Below, piece after piece: positions 31,690-44,408 of a DNA stretch of 64,000 nucleotides; the first letter of the stretch is position 1; the number at the start of each line of letters is the position of its first letter. The notes under the pieces were generated by a model. That model was given only the letters and a program-made list of their open reading frames with translations. It did no database searches and had not been told where the DNA came from. The translations under genes were made by a program, and so were the position numbers. The stretch lies in contig JAZBRS010000026.1 of NCBI GenBank assembly GCA_037176725.1, positions 104,329,501 to 104,393,500 of the forward strand. Reading direction: 5' to 3'. Source of the stretch: Posidonia oceanica. Lineage: Eukaryota > Streptophyta > Magnoliopsida > Alismatales > Posidoniaceae.

Positions 31690-32942
31690 TGATGTGAATT
31701 TTAATTAACCGCAAGTACACGGTGTACAATGTAGTACGTATGCAAATACGGGTCGATCCCATAGAGAATAGAGTTCAAAAAACAAAGATTAACTATCAAT
31801 TATTGAAAATAGTCTGAGAGACTTGATACTTAAAAACTAAAACTAGAATATAAAGATGCAATCAAATTAATTAAAACCTAGGGTTTGAATCCATTTATGT
31901 TGAGAATGCATAATTAAATTTACTCTATCTCTTGTTTTAGATCTCAATATTCGATTGAATGATTTTTACCATAACAAGCATATACTATATGCAATGCATC
32001 ATAGAATATCAAGTACGGGATAAAAACACATAGCGTCAAATAAATCAAATGATATATGATAGATCTGAGATTATATACACAACCTCCAAATTATTCTTCC
32101 CTAAACGTAGGCTAAAAAGATCAATTCAATATTAGCCTATCAAAGTTTATCGAATGATGAATGATGTATGTAATATACATCAAGTCTACATAATCATAGC
32201 AACAGAGCACAAGAGATAGAACAAAACTTAATCATAATATCTCAATTCACATAAATTTCATCTCAACCCTAGAACTAAAAACTTAGCCAAGCATGATAAT
32301 AGAAAACATCAAAATAAAAGATGAAGAAGGAAAAGTACAAGATATATTAAGACAAAAAATGAACTTCGATTAATAACAACTAAGATTACAAAAGAGGAAC
32401 TTGAAGATCTCTAAAACAAAGGAAGAAGAGAATCTAAGCCTAGAAGATGGTTCATGATAGATATCCACAATGGGTCTCTTTTATAGGCTTACAAGGACTT
32501 CATTATCTCGGAGACAAATTCGGGTAAAAAAATTTATAACTAAATTTCAAATACAAGATATTTCCAAGTGATCAATGTGACAGCAAAAGATGAGTCAGCA
32601 TCATCTTATCCTAGGCACCGGATGCGCGTTTGGGCACCTAGGAGGCGTTCATGTAGCCCTGAATCAGCTTTGACTTGGTCAATCTGTTAGTTTATCTTCC
32701 TTCTAGTATTTATATACGTGGAAAAAGTGTATTTGACCTCTTGAAAAAATCTAAAAAATTCTTTTATCTTCAGATTTGCATTCCTTTTTATCTTTTATTA
32801 TTTTCTCTTCCGTCTTTTTCTCAATTTTTTTCAGGTTCTCAGGTTCCTGCAAAATTTACATAAAACACCTCAAGTAGCATTATTTATATACATTAATCAA
32901 TAAATATGGGGAATAAAATATGTATGAATTATGAGTTAATCA
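31690..32942 (-). repeat. Athila-like element 3' LTR
   Basis: 1253 bp, with TGAT...ATCA ends. It aligns with 36291-37546 over its whole length with scattered point changes and a few small indels. Confidence 0.93.
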
Positions 32943-33573
32943 AATACTCCCATATCTATCTTTTGCCAGTCCTCGAGCAAAACTGACTCTAACCAAACAT
33001 AAGAAAAATAAGAAAATCCTAACTCACTTTCGCAGGAATCGCGATTGCACTTAGCATATGCAACAAGCCTTTAAACCTCTAGGTTGTCCTAGTAGACGAG
33101 TGGTGTCTCGTGAGAGTCTGCAGTGGATCTACCCACAAAATCCCAAAAGAAAAAGATCAAGGAATAAAGAAAGTAAAAAAATCGAAAAATTTACTATATC
33201 CACATTACCCTACTCAATTAAAAAAATCTAAAATTCTCAAGTGTCTTAATCCTCTGGTTTTACCTTTGTTGAGAACCCTCATCTTGTCATCATAGAGACT
33301 CCGTCTTAATTTTCACATCATATTCTTAAAAACTTTCTCATATGTACTTTGTGTTTGTGAAATAGACCTTAGTATGGGTTTTCAAATCCAATCTTACCAC
33401 CTTAGCAATTTTATTTTATCGAGCTATATCTTGTTTTCTTAGACTTTATTCTTAGCTACTCATTTAGTGAGTTTTAGGTAAGTAGATCCCAAACCAAACG
33501 ATTTTAGGTCACCAGATGTGAAGACACCCCTAAGGACTTAATCACTCGAGTAGCTAAGGCCTCAAAGACAAGG

Positions 33574-33770
33574 CTTTTTTTTTCTTTTTCTTTTATCCTC
33601 TAATCACCTTTTTATGTGAATATCAATGCTTATTGAGGCACGATACCCAGTTACTCAGTTATTATTAGATTTTTTCTTTTTCTTTTATCCTCTAATCACC
33701 TTTTTACGTGAATATCAATGCTTACTGAGGCACAATACCCAGTTACTCAGTGATTATTAGATATTTTTAA
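33574..33770. repeat. Tandem duplication of about 95 bp in the Athila-like element
   Basis: CTTTTTCTTTTATCCTCTAA and the following text to AGTTATTATTAGAT (second copy AGTGATTATTAGAT) are present twice in a row with few changes. Confidence 0.85.
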
Positions 33771-34304
33771 TTTTTTTTATTATTGCTAAGGTGTTTCAGA
33801 TCTTCCTTTATTCTCCACAGCTAAGGCATATAGTGACAGTGCAGTATAAGGTACATATAAGTTATGAATATTTTAGATGATGTTGTTTTTCAGATTTTGT
33901 CTTTACTCTTTGAATCATAAGGTTCCTAATTACTCAGTCTTACCTTTGAATTTCAAACATTAGGTTACTAATTCATTCCTAATTGATTAAACTAATGTGG
34001 ATAGTTCCTTTTTTTTTATATATGAAAAGACACAAAGAAGACTTTAACTAAAGAAAATGAAAAAACATAAAGAAGACTCCCTCCACACCTAAACCATGCT
34101 TTGTCCTCAATGTATGCAATAAATGAGATGATCAATGAAATTCAATTAAAATTAGAACAATGATACCTGATTCGGGATGGAGTGCTTCTACTACTAAGAA
34201 AAGAAAAGTTATGTACAATTTATACATATTCACAATTGAGGTGCATGAAAATCCAAGACCTCATCAATCTCTAGGGCACAATCTTAATCTGGCCAAGGAA
34301 GCGG

Positions 34305-35153
34305 TCAGACTTTTGCAAATTCTTTTTTAGCCTGTTCAAGCCACCATTGGACTTCTCTTAATCGAGCTTCATGAATTTCCCAAAATGATGAAATTAGATC
34401 GAATAAACCCATGTAATTTAATTGAATAAGGAATGAGGGCTTGAGTTCATAATTGACTAGAGCTGAATGATATGGCTTGACACATAACTCTAATGGTCCT
34501 ATAGTAGATGATAATGATGAGGGCTCAGGTGGAGACATAAGAATGATAGGTTGAGGTTTTTTCGCAATAGAATCACTTGAAAGGGAAACCTCTGTAATGA
34601 ATTGGTCTACCTGGCCAATTGGTTCTTTAGTGGACTCATCTACTTGGGCTTGGGTTTCTACTTCAGCCATTATTTGGACAGTACAGGGTTGATCAGGGGA
34701 GTTCACATCTTGAGCAGGAAAGTTCCATTCATCTCTCTCATTTATAACATTGATTAGTTGACCTACCTGCGTTTCTAAACGAGCTATGGCTTGAGTGTTA
34801 GCCATTATTTGGTTGGTGGTTTGTATACCTGCTTCTACTAGCTCTTCTAAGCCTTTTTCTAGACTTGTTAACTTAATTTCATCTTCTTGTTGACAATCTA
34901 GAAGAGTGAAGGTTGAATAGTATTGTGGGTCTGATTATGGATAATGTTCAAAGTAATGATATTGGACTTGATTGAAGCTAGACCCTCCATCATATGATCT
35001 TTGGGCCCATAAGAAATTGGGTTGACTCCATCTTAAATTGTAATTTGAAGCATAATGGTCATTTGACTCATTCCATGGTCTTTGGGCCACATAATTAAAT
35101 TGTTCAGACCTATATCTAACTTGATTCATTGGATACTCCTTCAACATATGCAT
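34305..35153 (-). pseudogene. Gag remnant of the Athila-like element
   Basis: Two segments in one frame, 35153-34935 and 34805-34305, are separated by a stop at 34935-34937. The first contains NYVAQRPWNESNDHYASNYN and a PNFLWA block. The second contains NTQAIARLETQVGQLINVIN, a coiled motif typical of gag in Athila-type and related plant Gypsy elements. No zinc knuckle or pol follows. It is a remnant without coding capacity. Confidence 0.75.
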
Positions 35154-36266
35154 ATCTATCTCTTAGGGTTCAAGATGAGTATTTTAATTCTTCAGCCATT
35201 TTTAAATTATTGGGTTTGAATTTGAAAGTGAAATTTCTAACCCAAATTAGTGTAACCGACTGACACAGATTGGAGATGACGAAATCCTAAAGAAGATGAG
35301 AAGATTCTAGGAGATGAGAAGTGAAATCCTAATTCTAAAGGTATGAGAGATGAAGAAACCTAGTCTAGCACACAATTCAAAGAAGCCTTAGAAATAAGGT
35401 TGACCTAAAAACAACTAGACAGCTCCTAACTTCCAAGTTAACCTTCGAGATTCTCAAATCAAAATTCTCTAACCCAATTGACCAGATCAGTGGAGGAAAG
35501 TGGGAGGTTCCCCGTGCTTGAGCAACGAACTTAATTAAATAACCACTTGCCTTTTAAGGTGTAACCTTGTAAAACACTTTTCTAGACACCAAGTAGGAAA
35601 AGAATTTTAAATTCGATTCATCCTAAGCTCCCTTGTCCTATTGAGCTCAAATCCTAGGGGCCAATGTCTACTTGATTTTAATTTAGGCATGGGTCAATGC
35701 TTTATGCTTGATATTGTTGTTTTTAGGCTAAGGAAGGGTGATGAAATCCCCACCTTATCTTATGCTATGGGTTATGCTCTTAGGTACTTTGATATATGAT
35801 ATACAATCAATAATGCACAAACAAGTTGTTCTCTCTTACAAACTACGTGCTTTAATATGCAAGAAATTAAGATAAAAGCACGTACCTTTCCTCCAGCAAT
35901 TTCCAATAATAAAATTTAAATTTTAAAAATAGAAAATTTATATCTAGATGCACAAGATATTATGCATGTCCTAGAAAGTAGGTTTCTATCTTATCATGAA
36001 TTTTTAAATTTAAGTTCAACTTTAAATAATTCTTTTTTAAAAAAAAAATTGAGATCAAGAAAAATCCAACAAAATATATGAATTAGATAATAATTGGGAT
36101 AATCTTGAAAAATTCAAGAAGAACTTACTTGGACTTTTTTTTTTCTCCTCCAATCCCTGTTTTATATACTTCAAACCCAAATAAAAAAGTATCTTTTTTT
36201 TTCAATTTCTTTTAGATAAAAACAAAAAGAAATAACTGACAATAAATCTATGTTATGAAACACTAT
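35154..36266 (-). other. 5' leader of the Athila-like element
   Basis: AT-rich sequence between primer site and gag remnant. No ORF or domain is seen. Confidence 0.5.
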
Positions 36267-36284
36267 TCCCCGGCAACGACATCA
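36267..36284 (-). other. Primer binding site of the Athila-like element
   Basis: The minus strand reads TGATGTCGTTGCCGGGGA, six bases from the LTR. It differs by three transitions from TGGCGCCGTTGCCGGGGA, which I recall as the tRNA-Asp-type site of Athila elements. All three are of the C-to-T/G-to-A kind. Confidence 0.75.
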
Positions 36285-36290
36285 AAAACT

Positions 36291-37546
36291 TGATGTGAAT
36301 TTTAATTAACCGCAAGTGCACAGTGTACTATGTAGTACGTATGCAAATACAGGTCGATTCTACAGAGAATAGAGTTCAAAAAACAAAGATTAACTATCAA
36401 TTATTGAAAAGAGTCTGAGAGAAATGATGCTTAAAAACTAAAACTACAATATAAAAATACAATCAAATTAATTAAAACCTAGGGGTTCAAATTCATTTAT
36501 GTGACATTAAGAATGCATAATTAAATTTAATCTATCTCTTGTTTTAGATCTCAATATTCGATTGAATGATTTTTACATTAACAAGCATATACTATATACA
36601 ATGCATCATAGAATATCAAGTACGTGATAAAAACACATAGCGTCAAATAAATCAAATGATATATGATAGATCTGAGATTATATACACAACCTCCAAGTTA
36701 TTCTTCCCTAAGCATAGGCCAAAAAGATCAATTCAATATTAACCTATCAAAGTTTATCGAATGATGAACGATCTATGTAATATACATCCAGTCTACATAA
36801 TCATAGCAATAGAGCACAAGAGATAGAACAACTTAATCATAACATCTCAATTCACATAAACTTCATCTCAACCCTAGAACTAAAAACTTAGCCAAGCATG
36901 ATAATAGAAAACATCAAAATAAAAGATGAAGAAGGAAAAGTACAAGACATATTAAGACAAAAAATGAACTTCGATTAATAACAACTAAGATTACAAAAGA
37001 GGAACTTGAAGATCTCTAAAACAAAAGGAGAAGAGAGTTTAAGCCTAGAAGATGGTTCATGATAGATCTCCACAAGGAGTCCCTTTTATAAGCTTACAAG
37101 GACAACATTATCTCAGAAACAAATCTGGGTAAAAAAATCTAAAACTAAATTTCAAATGAAGATATTTTCAAGTGATCAATGTGACAGCAAAAGACTGAGT
37201 CAGCATCATCTTTTCCTAGGCGTTGGATGCACGTTTGGGCGCTTGGGAGGCGTCCATGTAGCCCTGAATCAGCTTTGACTTGGTCAATTTGTTAACTTAT
37301 CTTCCTCTTAGTATTTACACACGTGGAAAAAGTGTATTTGACCTCTTGAAAAAATCTAGAAAATTCTTTTATCTTTGGATTTGCATTCCTTTTTATATTT
37401 TATTCTTTTCTCTTCCTTCTTTTTCTCAATTCTTTTTAGGTTCTCAGGTTCTGCAAAATTTACATAAAACACCTCGAGTAGCATTATTTATATATATTAA
37501 TCAATAAATATGGGGAATAAAATATGTATGAATTATGAGTTAATCA
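36291..37546 (-). repeat. Athila-like element 5' LTR
   Basis: 1256 bp, same ends as the left copy. It is followed by the target duplication TTTTA. Confidence 0.93.
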
Positions 37547-39883
37547 TTTTACTTGCTATGAACCTCTGATAATTATCCTAACATGATCTGTTCAATGGAG
37601 TGGCAAGTTTCAGTTTACATGATTACAAGTAGTGTTTCATTTCTTAAGTCATTTCTATATTTTAATTTATGTGCTTGATTTAAAATTATTTTATTGCAGG
37701 TTTTAACTCTTTGTTGTTGTAACAACCCGCCCAAGTCGCTACCTCTCAACCTAGCTGTAATTTTTTAATTTTATATTTTTATTAACAATTATCACTACAG
37801 AAAACTAAATCTACACATACACTATGAAACAGGATTGACAGAAAATAAATCAAAAACTATATACTCACCTAGAACCCCTAATGTGTGGCAGCGTGACTCT
37901 TTTTTATGTGCACTAACAAGTGAACAGTAACTAATCCTGCACCTGCAAAAACACCAAAGCAAAGTACACGTAAGTGACCACTCAAAATGGTCACCCATCA
38001 CACACCCCACCTAAGCACACCAAAACAACTCGGCAAACACCGTCAAGGAAACAGGTGTAGCTACGCCACAAGCAATCAAATATAGGCATCTCATCGGGAT
38101 ACCACAACAGCACAATGGGGCAACACACTATTGCCTAGCAAGCATCAAAACCTTTAAAACATGTCTTTGAAATCACTTATCTCTTTTTCCTTTCGAAACC
38201 ACATGCATGCTCTTTCAAAACCTTTATGCATGCTTGAAATGGCCACTCTTGCCAAGTCAAGCCCAAAACCACACAATCTAATCCTACGCACTTACTGTGC
38301 GGACCAAACAGCCAACGGTATCTGATTGCTCACAATTGCATCCAGAGCACACAACACAGCAAGCACCAAAGCCAAAGACAGAGCCACATTGGCCAAACCA
38401 CAATGCCACATAGGTGCAACAAAACCCAAAAGCCAACACTGAGGCACCGCTCAACAAAACACACTGTCTACTTTAGACCAGAGCATGATTTCCAGAATCA
38501 GGACTCAATAAGAACCACAACAAGTAAACACTGGCCCCAAGCAGCCGCTAAAGCGCACTGCACTGCCACGAACAGGGTGCACCTATCTGTCCCAAAGTCC
38601 AACCTCCTCGGCAGGACCCTCAACGTGTCGTGTTGCCCGCTGCCAAGCAACCAACACTGGCCACAAGCAGCCATCGAAGTGCACTACACTGCCACAAACA
38701 ACCACCATGTGGAGAAGTCTGCCAGTCCCGGCATCCTCCCACCTGAAGGACCCTCAAAAGCTAACCCCACCTAGGCAAGCTGTCCCCTCTCTGAGGACAA
38801 ACCACAAGGTACACTCTATCGGCGTCCTAGCTCAATGCTTGAACCTTCAGAGGCACCTCTGCCTAGGCTCTTACAACACCCACAAGTCTCGGTACCCATA
38901 ATAACTAGGATATCACGTCCAGCTACGCAGGAGTATAAAACATCCTATGTCCGCTGCCATGAAATCACTAGGTACAGACGGTACCTCGACCCATAGACCA
39001 CAACCTAGGTGACGTGTCCGACACACCAGGAACGTAGTCACATTCCCGGGTCTTGACAACACAACCCTCAGGTGTCTTGGCCCACAACCAAAACCACAGC
39101 AAAACTCTTTTAAAACCAAAACCATATTTTCTCAAAACCATTTTCAAAACATTTAAATAACATCTCAAAAACACCATAGAACGTTGTGCCTGACATTGCA
39201 CGGAAAACCACACCAAATCCAGAGCAACGGTCTCGAAGTCCCATTCAACTTACAAGACTGGGCACCAACACAAATCACACCTAGAACTCTAAGTTCTGGT
39301 GCCAAAGTGTAAGATGCCTACTAGCCTGTGTCTTAACCAAAGACACAGCTAGCTCAGTGTCAAACACCCAAATAGTGCCACTGAATACTCCATTCAGTGC
39401 ACCACACCAAACACCAAGCCAAACTCTAATATTGGGATAATCATGATCCCTAATGTTCATCTAAACCACTTAGGAAAGAACTTAGTATTTCTAAGTTCGA
39501 TAGTCTTTTACATCATCTACAACACAAGTGGAATCTTGCTAATTCATTTTAGGCATTCCTTAGAATCCTTCTAATGATTTTCCTAATCATTATTATGCCA
39601 TAATTACAAACAGGATTACTATAATACTAAATATACTAAAAACCACCAAAAACAAGTCATTAAGGACCCACATGAGATTTATCATGCAAATAAAGGGCTG
39701 GAAAATAATTCACACAAAAGCCAAGGACTAAAAAGTAATTTCCACAAAGCTTAGGGACTAAAAGCAGCTATCCACCAAACTCAGGGACTAAAATAAAAAT
39801 CTAATATAAAAGTCAGAGACTGAAATGCAAATTCCTCAAACATGAGAGGCTAAAATGCAAATCTTCCCCAGAAAGCAACTCCA

Positions 39884-39916
39884 GGTGTTGAATGCAGGGA
39901 GCCTGCGTTCAACACC
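39884..39916. other. 15-bp hairpin in solo LTR
   Basis: GGTGTTGAATGCAGG (39884-39898) can pair with CCTGCGTTCAACACC (39902-39916) around GAG, with a single T-G wobble. Related arms occur at 40328-40366 and 41007. Confidence 0.85.
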
Positions 39917-40327
39917 CAAGCCCCAAATCCTAACTTAAAATCTATCCTAAAACTAGTCCAAACTCTAATCATGCACTAAGAGATCAATTTAACTACTAAT
40001 TAACATTATTAACAAAACATGCCATTTATTAACAACTCCCAATATCCATTTAAATTCCTGTAATTAAGCATGCAAAATAGCCTGGGGGTGTTGAACCCTG
40101 AAAACCTAGCGTTCAACGTTAAACACAGCCAAGGTTGCGTTTAGCACCCAAAGCCCAGATTCTGAATCAAGACCCTAACCAACCTAGCATGCATTTAATC
40201 CAATTAAGCTAGGAGGCCAAGAACATAACTAGAACACACATATTAACTACTACATGGATCATTAATCATTCTGGAAACCATTCAACATGGAAAACAAGAA
40301 GCTACTGAGTGTAAAACGTGGCCTAGG

Positions 40328-40366
40328 CTGCGTCCAACGTTGAACGCAGCCAGGTCTGCGTTCAAC
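40328..40366. other. Three alternating copies of a CTGCGTTCAAC arm (competing hairpins)
   Basis: CTGCGTCCAAC, GTTGAACGCAG (40339-40349) and CTGCGTTCAAC (40356-40366) follow each other. The middle arm can pair with the right one perfectly (11 bp, loop CCAGGT) or with the left one with one mismatch. The two folds exclude each other. Confidence 0.8.
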
Positions 40367-43300
40367 ACCCTGCAGCAGGAGATCCAATTCAATCCCCCAT
40401 ACCAGGCATGCCAAACATCAACGAATCACATGCCAAGCGAGAAAACCCATACATCCACATACCCAAAGCATGCAAGCAATAGGAAGGCATCAACAAAGCA
40501 TGTAAAGACTCTCTAAAGGGGGTGTACCTTTCACCAAGGAACACCTGACCAACCGTCGGGCTCCACTACAATCTAGCGCTCCGAGCAAGCTTCCAGCCAC
40601 TCCCTGAGGATCCTCAGGCAACCCACGATCCGCCACGACTCGAGCCACACACAGGAGCACAGAGGATCAGTTCTTGAACCCAAAGATGAGAAGGAAGAAA
40701 GGGAAACCCAACCAAGGAATTCAACTTGGCTCACCTTGCTTCCACCGATGTAGCACCTCCTCTGGCTGAGCTCGACGTTCGAAACCACCCTCGCCGGACC
40801 AGGAATGAAGGAGAAGAGGAAGGAGGGAAGAAGAACTTCCCGAGAAAGCCACTGACATCCTCCTTATATAGGCAGCTGCAACTCAGAGTGTTATATGCGA
40901 CCGACCACGCATCTAACGTAGAACGCATGCATGCATGCATTCAACAATGAGAGTCGCAAGTGTTAAACGCAGGCTTCCTTGTGTACAACATAAGACGTGC
41001 CAAATCCTGCGTTCAACACCCTAGAAATCCAGAAAACACCAATTCAGGTGTAGAACGCTGCAGAAGCTGTGTTTTACATTAAATGCAGGAGATCCAGCAT
41101 TCAACAACCCCGAATTCCAAATGAAATATCTGGATTAAAAGGCCACCTAAAATCTAGGTCGTTACAGTTGTCCAATGATCGATTTCACAGATGTATGCTT
41201 GCATGTTGTGCATAACTAGTTTTAGCTATGCATAAAACAGTCAGTATGATGTTTCCAACTGTGCTAGAAATGAGTGGTATAACTGCTTTTGACTCGAGCA
41301 AGGTGATAGAAAATTTTATAAGGCATGAAGAATCTCTTCCAAGAGAGTTAAAGTGACACTTGAATTCTCTTAAAGAACGTTTATTGGAAAGCATGGCTTA
41401 GGAAAAGGGTTCATCACTGTACAATTCCTTAATTGTAGCAAGGCCATCTCTTTCTGTAGAAATAAATCATCTAGGATTACTAGTAGAACCAATGCCATCT
41501 CTTGATGCAGTTGCAATGCATGATAGCATTCACAGTGAGGGTTTGACACATCTCCCACTTCCAAAGCATGCGATTTCATCAGGCCATTTTCAATGTTTAG
41601 TGGCACATGCATCATAGTTATATAAGAGAATGTCTTTACATATTCTAAAATGTATCAAGTCACAAAACTGCAAGATTTTTCACAACTTATATAATAACTG
41701 AATCTACTTTTTCGCACTTATAATTACCTAATTGAGGCTTCTAAACTGGACTTTGCTTAAAAAGTTATATTTTGTTCTCTTAAATTTCAAATGATGAATA
41801 TTTTCTATTGCTAAATTTATGTTTGCCTTGGATTAATAGGGAGGTAGGCAATTGATTGAACATGTCGTTTCTCACTTGGGATATTTAAAGCTCCATTGAT
41901 CTGTTTGTATTAAACCTTGAAACTTTTAATGTAACATCATCTCCTTTGTAATCTACCCCCAGTATGTTGCTTACAAGTTGGCAAGCATAAGTGTGCTACT
42001 CCTACAATGATATGTGATCAAGGGAGGTAAAAAAACAAAAAGCAAAACCCATATACTTATGTTTTTGGCAATGGAACTCACAATGTTTAATTCTTATTCT
42101 ACCATATCTACTTCAACATGAAGTAGCTTTATTCACGAAATCATCATTGGATATCATGTCTTAACTCTCAACCCACATGAAGTTTTCCATGTTATACAGA
42201 CCATAATGTGGATGTTCGCTCACCAAAAAGAGTATGCACTGAGCTTCGAAGTACTTTGGTAGAGCACAAGTCCTTCAACTCTCCTGTCAAGGAGCGTGTA
42301 TTAATGGCTTTTAAAAGCCCAAGGTTGAAACTTCTACCTCTTCAATCGGCTTTTGCAAGGTAAAAAAGCATTCTAATCCAATGATGGATGGCTTTTCCAA
42401 ATATTGGAGGATATAGCTTTTCCATGGATAATCTTCTTATGGATTTTTACAGCCCAACACAGCCAAACCCTATTGTAAGTGGTGAGATAGGAATTAGTGT
42501 TTTGTTCAGTAAGGTAATTGTTCTTCAGACACTCTTTAGGGTACATGCAATTTTATCAGTAAGCATTTCAATTTGTATCCTTGATGCAATTTCCAAAAAA
42601 CAATAATTACATTTTCCAGAACTTGTATTTCCTTATCTCATTTGTTAATGCTCTTGTATCTTGTAGATTGTTAATTAACTGCCATCAAAATTAGAAGCTC
42701 GTCTGAAAAATTACAATTGTCACACCAAGTTCAGGAATGTGTCTATTATCTCATCCAACAAATACTTAACCAAAGGACCTTCCTTTTTTATAATCAGCAT
42801 ATTGACTAACTTATCCTCTGTTGCTTCTATGAAGTTGCCAAGGTATGTCTCCAGTGATAAAATTGTCATTGCTTCTTATAACTTCATCTGAGTCCTTATT
42901 GGGTCTACCAGATTTCTCAATTACCACTAACATTCTAGGAGATTATCAACTGCTACCGGAAGCAATCACATTGCAAAGCCCAAGTATATCGTAGTGTTTT
43001 TGTTGATTGGTCTGCAACAAGGCATAGTGAGGTATCCATACGTGTCTGAAACTTAGAATGTAATTATTCAGGTGTCTTCTTGTCACAATCTAATCTTTAA
43101 TTTAAGTAGAGAACAGCCAGGATCATGTCGATATCATTACCTTTTATAACAAGGTATTAATTCCATCGGTAAAGCCTCTACTAGTGGAGCTTGGTCCTAT
43201 TGGATCTAAGTTGCAGAATAATCAGCCTCCCGAAGATTGCAGCAGTGTTGATGGTATAAGTTTGTTGTTCTTTAAAAAGAAGTTAGTAAGAACAGTGCAA

Positions 43301-43438
43301 TTTATGATTGTGCTTGACCAAACAGACAGTTGTCCAGGACCACCTCAATTATCTCCATTTCCAAGTCTCCCAGATATGTCTCCCAAGAAGGTGTCGGCTA
43401 CACACAATGTGTACGTCTCTCCACTAAGAACATCAAAG

Positions 43439-43982
43439 GTATACTAATTTGCCAATTACATGTAGTTCATTTCATACATTTTCTCGCTATGATTTATCGA
43501 TATCAGGATGAGTCAATTAAAAAAAATTTACATTATTAGCTTAATGTTAACGGTCAACATACTAGGAAAATGCTTCGTTTTTTTCTCCTTGGGTTTCTAT
43601 TAGTTGGAGGTGATGAGACTTGAATCTCCAATAATGGCATCACTTAGTGCATAAAAATGGAAAGGTCTCGTGATGACCTTGATGTTTATATGTCTGGACC
43701 TTTTTTTTTTACTTGTTACATTTTCCCAGGCATTTTCATCTGCATATGTTCCTATTGGAGCGATTTTTGTCAACCCAAAAATATCAGAAGTCACACATTC
43801 ATAGAGTAACAAGCTTGGTAAGCTTGTAGCACTTTTGTTGTTGGACATTCATATTTTTCTTTGCATGTGTTAAATAACAATTGATTCTAAGCTCTAGTAT
43901 TATGACTTTGATTGATAGGCACGTTTTCCCATGGATTTACATATTCTGGCCATCCATCAGGAAATTTTAATTTTTTTTTATA
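43439..43982 (+). other. Inner CACTA right interior
   Basis: No RBR exon is recognised after 43438. A stretch at 43730-43806 follows TTTTCCCAG and is open (AFSSAYVPIGAIFVNPKISE), so it might be another captured exon. I do not recognise it. Confidence 0.35.
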
Positions 43983-44274
43983 GCTAGCGAGGACTTCGTG
44001 AGGACATTATCCTCGCAATTTTTTTTAAAATTTTTTTGCGAAGACATAGCCTGTATATTGTGAGGAGTTTGCAACTAATAGTGAGGACTTTTTTCCCTTG
44101 CTAAGTCCTCGCAAAAAATTTTGCGAGGACTTCGCTAGGAAATTTGCTCACAAATGTCTTTTAACGACTAAGCATTTTGCGAAGACTCTTTGTCTTCGCA
44201 ATGTCCTCACGAAGGTCATTAGCGGAAACTTCGTGAGGACTTCGTGAGGACATCTGTCCTTGCGATTTCCTGTT
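43983..44274. repeat. Right subterminal repeats of the inner CACTA
   Basis: Many copies of GCGAGGACTTCG, TTCGTGAGGACATT and CTAAGTCCTCGCAAAA occur in both orientations, matching the left subterminal motif. Confidence 0.82.
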
Positions 44275-44408
44275 TTTCTAGTAATGTAACATCATGTGTG
44301 ACTCTTGGATTTCCTGTACCACAGTAATTCATAAGGTAAATTGCAAAAATGATCTTTAGAAGTTATATGCACACGTGGAAGGTAAACAATATATATGATA
44401 AAATATCC

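Larger units (their letters stand above)
31690..37546 (-). mobile_element. Athila-like LTR retrotransposon, non-autonomous, nested in the inner CACTA
   Basis: Two nearly identical LTRs (31690-32942 and 36291-37546) both start TGATGTGAATTTTAATTAAC and end GAGTTAATCA. They are flanked by a perfect 5-bp target duplication TTTTA (31685-31689 and 37547-37551). The primer site lies beside the right LTR, so the element reads on the minus strand. The interior has gag remnants but no protease, RT or integrase. Few differences between LTRs suggest a fairly young insertion. Confidence 0.93.
37718..41166. mobile_element. Solo LTR (family S), inserted in the RBR exon
   Basis: It starts TGTAACAACCCGCCC and ends AGGTCGTTACA. 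It is flanked by a perfect 5-bp duplication GTTGT (37713-37717 and 41167-41171). There is no coding frame, primer site or polypurine tract inside, so a solo LTR left by recombination is the best reading. TGTAAC...GTTACA ends are common in Gypsy LTRs. A relative lies at 44409-47350. Confidence 0.85.
37700..43438 (+). pseudogene. RBR: Captured retinoblastoma-related (RBR) gene fragment, seven exons
   Basis: Exons with GT/AG borders encode successive parts of the plant retinoblastoma-related cell-cycle repressor. (i) 37700-37717 plus 41172 to about 41615, split by a solo [46 protein letters not shown]. (ii) 42200-42359: [13 protein letters not shown] to LPLQSAFA. (iii) 42453-42513: SPTQPNP. (iv) 42667-42842: EKLQLSHQVQECVYYLIQQ to CCFYEVAK. 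(v) 42912-43031: [20 protein letters not shown]. (vi) 43110-43253: [20 protein letters not shown]. (vii) 43326-43438: [20 protein letters not shown]. This spans part of the pocket region and the start of the C-terminal region. Stops at 41213, 41354, 41399, 42806 and 42936, a frame change in exon iv and missing ends make it non-functional. It lies inside the inner CACTA, in the same direction as VPS26. Confidence 0.92.
29517..44286. mobile_element. Inner CACTA element with captured VPS26 and RBR gene fragments
   Basis: The left end is CACTACTAGAAA (29517-29528). The right end is the reverse complement of CATTACTAGAAA (44275-44286), one mismatch. TAA flanks both sides (29514-29516 and 44287-44289). 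Subterminal GCGAGGAC/TCCTCGC repeats lie inside both ends. No transposase frame is visible, so it is non-autonomous. It contains a VPS26 exon and a string of RBR exons in the same orientation, and is interrupted by an Athila-like element and a solo LTR. Removing these leaves about 5.45 kb. CACTA elements are known to pick up host gene pieces. Confidence 0.88.
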
